A stretch of DNA of 64,000 nt, taken from the NCBI RefSeq assembly GCF_001767295.1, contig NZ_CP014944.1, forward strand, positions 1,922,001 to 1,986,000, written 5' to 3'. Shown here in pieces: positions 63,151 to 64,000 of the stretch (positions within the stretch are counted from its first letter, which is position 1; every line of letters starts with the position of its first letter). Made by a program: the position numbers and the translations under genes. This DNA is from Colwellia sp. PAMC 20917 (GTDB taxonomy: Bacteria; Pseudomonadota; Gammaproteobacteria; Enterobacterales; Alteromonadaceae). Under the pieces are notes generated by a model, which saw nothing but the letters and a program-made list of their open reading frames with translations, searched no databases and was not told the origin of the DNA.

Positions 63151-64000
63151 AGACACAATGACCCCCACAAGGTGCTAGCCTCTAAATGTGGGTTAGTTTT
63201 ACAAACCAGAGCCATAATATATGTGTCAACATTATCAAACAGAGGCTAGCATGATAAAACATAACATACTTTTCATTGGCTTAGATACCCATAAAACATT
63301 TACTGAAGTCGCTTATATTGAAGACCAACGTGGCGCTAAATCAACTCATCTAGGTAAAATACTCAGTAATAAAGCCGCCTTTAAAAAACTCGCACGACAA
63401 TTACAATCAAAATATCCAGATGCCACACTTCATTTTGTTTACGAAGCAGGTCCTTGTGGCTATTGGATTTACCGCTTTCTCACCAGCCTTAATCATTGTT
63501 GCTATGTCATCGCACCTTCTCTTATCCCTAAAAAACCAGGAGATAAAATCAAAACCGATAAACGTGATGCGCTCAAACTTGCAAAGCTGCTCAAGTCTGA
63601 AGACTTAACATCTATCTATGTCCCTGAGCCCGAAGATGAAGCCGTACGGGACTTATCTCGGGCACGAGAAACAGGCATGAAAGACTTAAAGGATGCTAAA
63701 TATCAACTTAAAGCATTGTTGTTACGTAACAACATTAACAGCAAAATAAAAGATAACTGGTCATTACAACATTTGCGTTGGCTCGCTGAATTAGTATTAC
63801 CTCATCCTTGTCAGCAAATTGTTTTGCAAGAAGCGGTTTTAACCATTACTGAACGACTAAAACGCTTAAAAAGGCTGGATAATGAATTAACACATCAAGT
63901 GAAAAACTGGCGGTTTTATCCTGTAGTTAAAGCGATACAGGCGCTCCGTGGTGTGAGGTTATTAGTCGCCACAGGAGTGATTGCCGAACTAGGTGACTTA
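63151..64000 (+). mobile_element. Second copy of the IS1111-attC-type element, cut by window edge
   Basis: Matches copy 1 from 61213 base for base as far as read, except for five rather than six C residues in the left repeat (63161-63165). Left flank differs (ACACAT). By analogy it sits at the next attC to the right, outside the window. Confidence 0.88.
63251..64000 (+). CDS. IS110-family transposase, second copy, partial
   Basis: The first 250 codons, identical to the transposase at 61314-62468, with the same start (MIKHNILFIGLDTHKTF) and ribosome site. The frame is open to the window end, past the region encoding GVIAELGDL. Confidence 0.92.
   Translation, partial: MIKHNILFIGLDTHKTFTEVAYIEDQRGAKSTHLGKILSNKAAFKKLARQLQSKYPDATLHFVYEAGPCGYWIYRFLTSLNHCCYVIAPSLIPKKPGDKIKTDKRDALKLAKLLKSEDLTSIYVPEPEDEAVRDLSRARETGMKDLKDAKYQLKALLLRNNINSKIKDNWSLQHLRWLAELVLPHPCQQIVLQEAVLTITERLKRLKRLDNELTHQVKNWRFYPVVKAIQALRGVRLLVATGVIAELGDL

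Larger units (their letters stand above)
45965..64000. mobile_element. Accessory region (genomic island) starting at the 5' end of dusA
   Basis: Everything to the right of dusA is mobile-element or unknown DNA: two tyrosine recombinases, unknown lipoproteins, a replication-type ATPase, IS remnants and a cassette array. dusA-linked integrative elements are described in the literature. The far end lies outside the window and no duplicate of the dusA 5' end was seen within it, so the outer boundary and whether the integron belongs to the same element are unknown. Confidence 0.55.

Noticed and set aside
45965-64000. tRNA genes or rRNA as insertion sites
   Set aside because: No cloverleaf or TTCGA-type arm pattern was seen in the accessory region.

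Overview
The window looks like chromosome of a low-GC marine gammaproteobacterium of the Alteromonadales, most like Colwellia or a close relative. That rests on protein content and synteny read by eye: the slyX, yheV, yheS, yheT, yheU block beside fkpA, nudE-cysQ-yrfG, a gspC-N operon beside hslR-hslO, a psp locus, and TIGR-type proteins typical of the group. No database search was possible.

Layout. 1-4500: the end of a broken MFS transporter gene, a REC-GGDEF-EAL signalling protein, a conserved hypothetical, and an intergenic block of tandem 189-bp dimeric repeats. 4500-8850: the cysJIH sulfite/PAPS reduction operon. 9000-20200: an FAD oxidoreductase, fkpA, a WD40 lipoprotein, slyX, yheV, yheS, a Sel1 protein, yheT, yheU, a YceI protein, cysQ, nudE and yrfG. 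20276-31945: a complete type II secretion operon, gspC to gspN on the minus strand. 32178-34015: hslR, a frameshifted hslO and a shredded lipoprotein gene. 34121-38035: a large secreted M36 metallopeptidase with a GlyGly-CTERM tail, a plausible cargo for the neighbouring secretion system. 38452-44702: membrane and envelope genes, a psp stress operon with a sigma-54-type promoter, an SseA-type sulfurtransferase and two small envelope proteins. 44979-45964: dusA, frameshifted in a C run.

From the 5' end of dusA to the right edge the DNA is accessory. Two tandem tyrosine recombinases abut dusA, a known island insertion site. Next come unknown lipoproteins, a wHTH/nuclease-fold protein, a divergent intergenic region full of strong inverted repeats, a RepA-like ATPase coupled to a PrtN-like activator, and a decayed IS110-type transposase. 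From about 57.4 kb the minus strand carries an integron cassette array: small unknown genes, each followed directly by an attC-like site (five seen). No integron integrase is in the window; it would be expected to the right.

Mobile elements have entered this array. A two-gene IS91-like element (tyrosine recombinase plus HUH transposase) sits between two attC sites. A full IS110-family element with IS1111-type subterminal repeats sits exactly at an attC core, and a second copy starts at 63151 and runs off the window. The long 3' non-coding segment of the full copy, the expected place of a guide RNA, contains a match to the attC core.

Several genes (hslO, dusA, the MFS gene, a lipoprotein gene, the RepA-like ATPase) are interrupted by apparent one-base indels, often in homopolymers. 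These may be real decay or sequencing error and cannot be told apart here.
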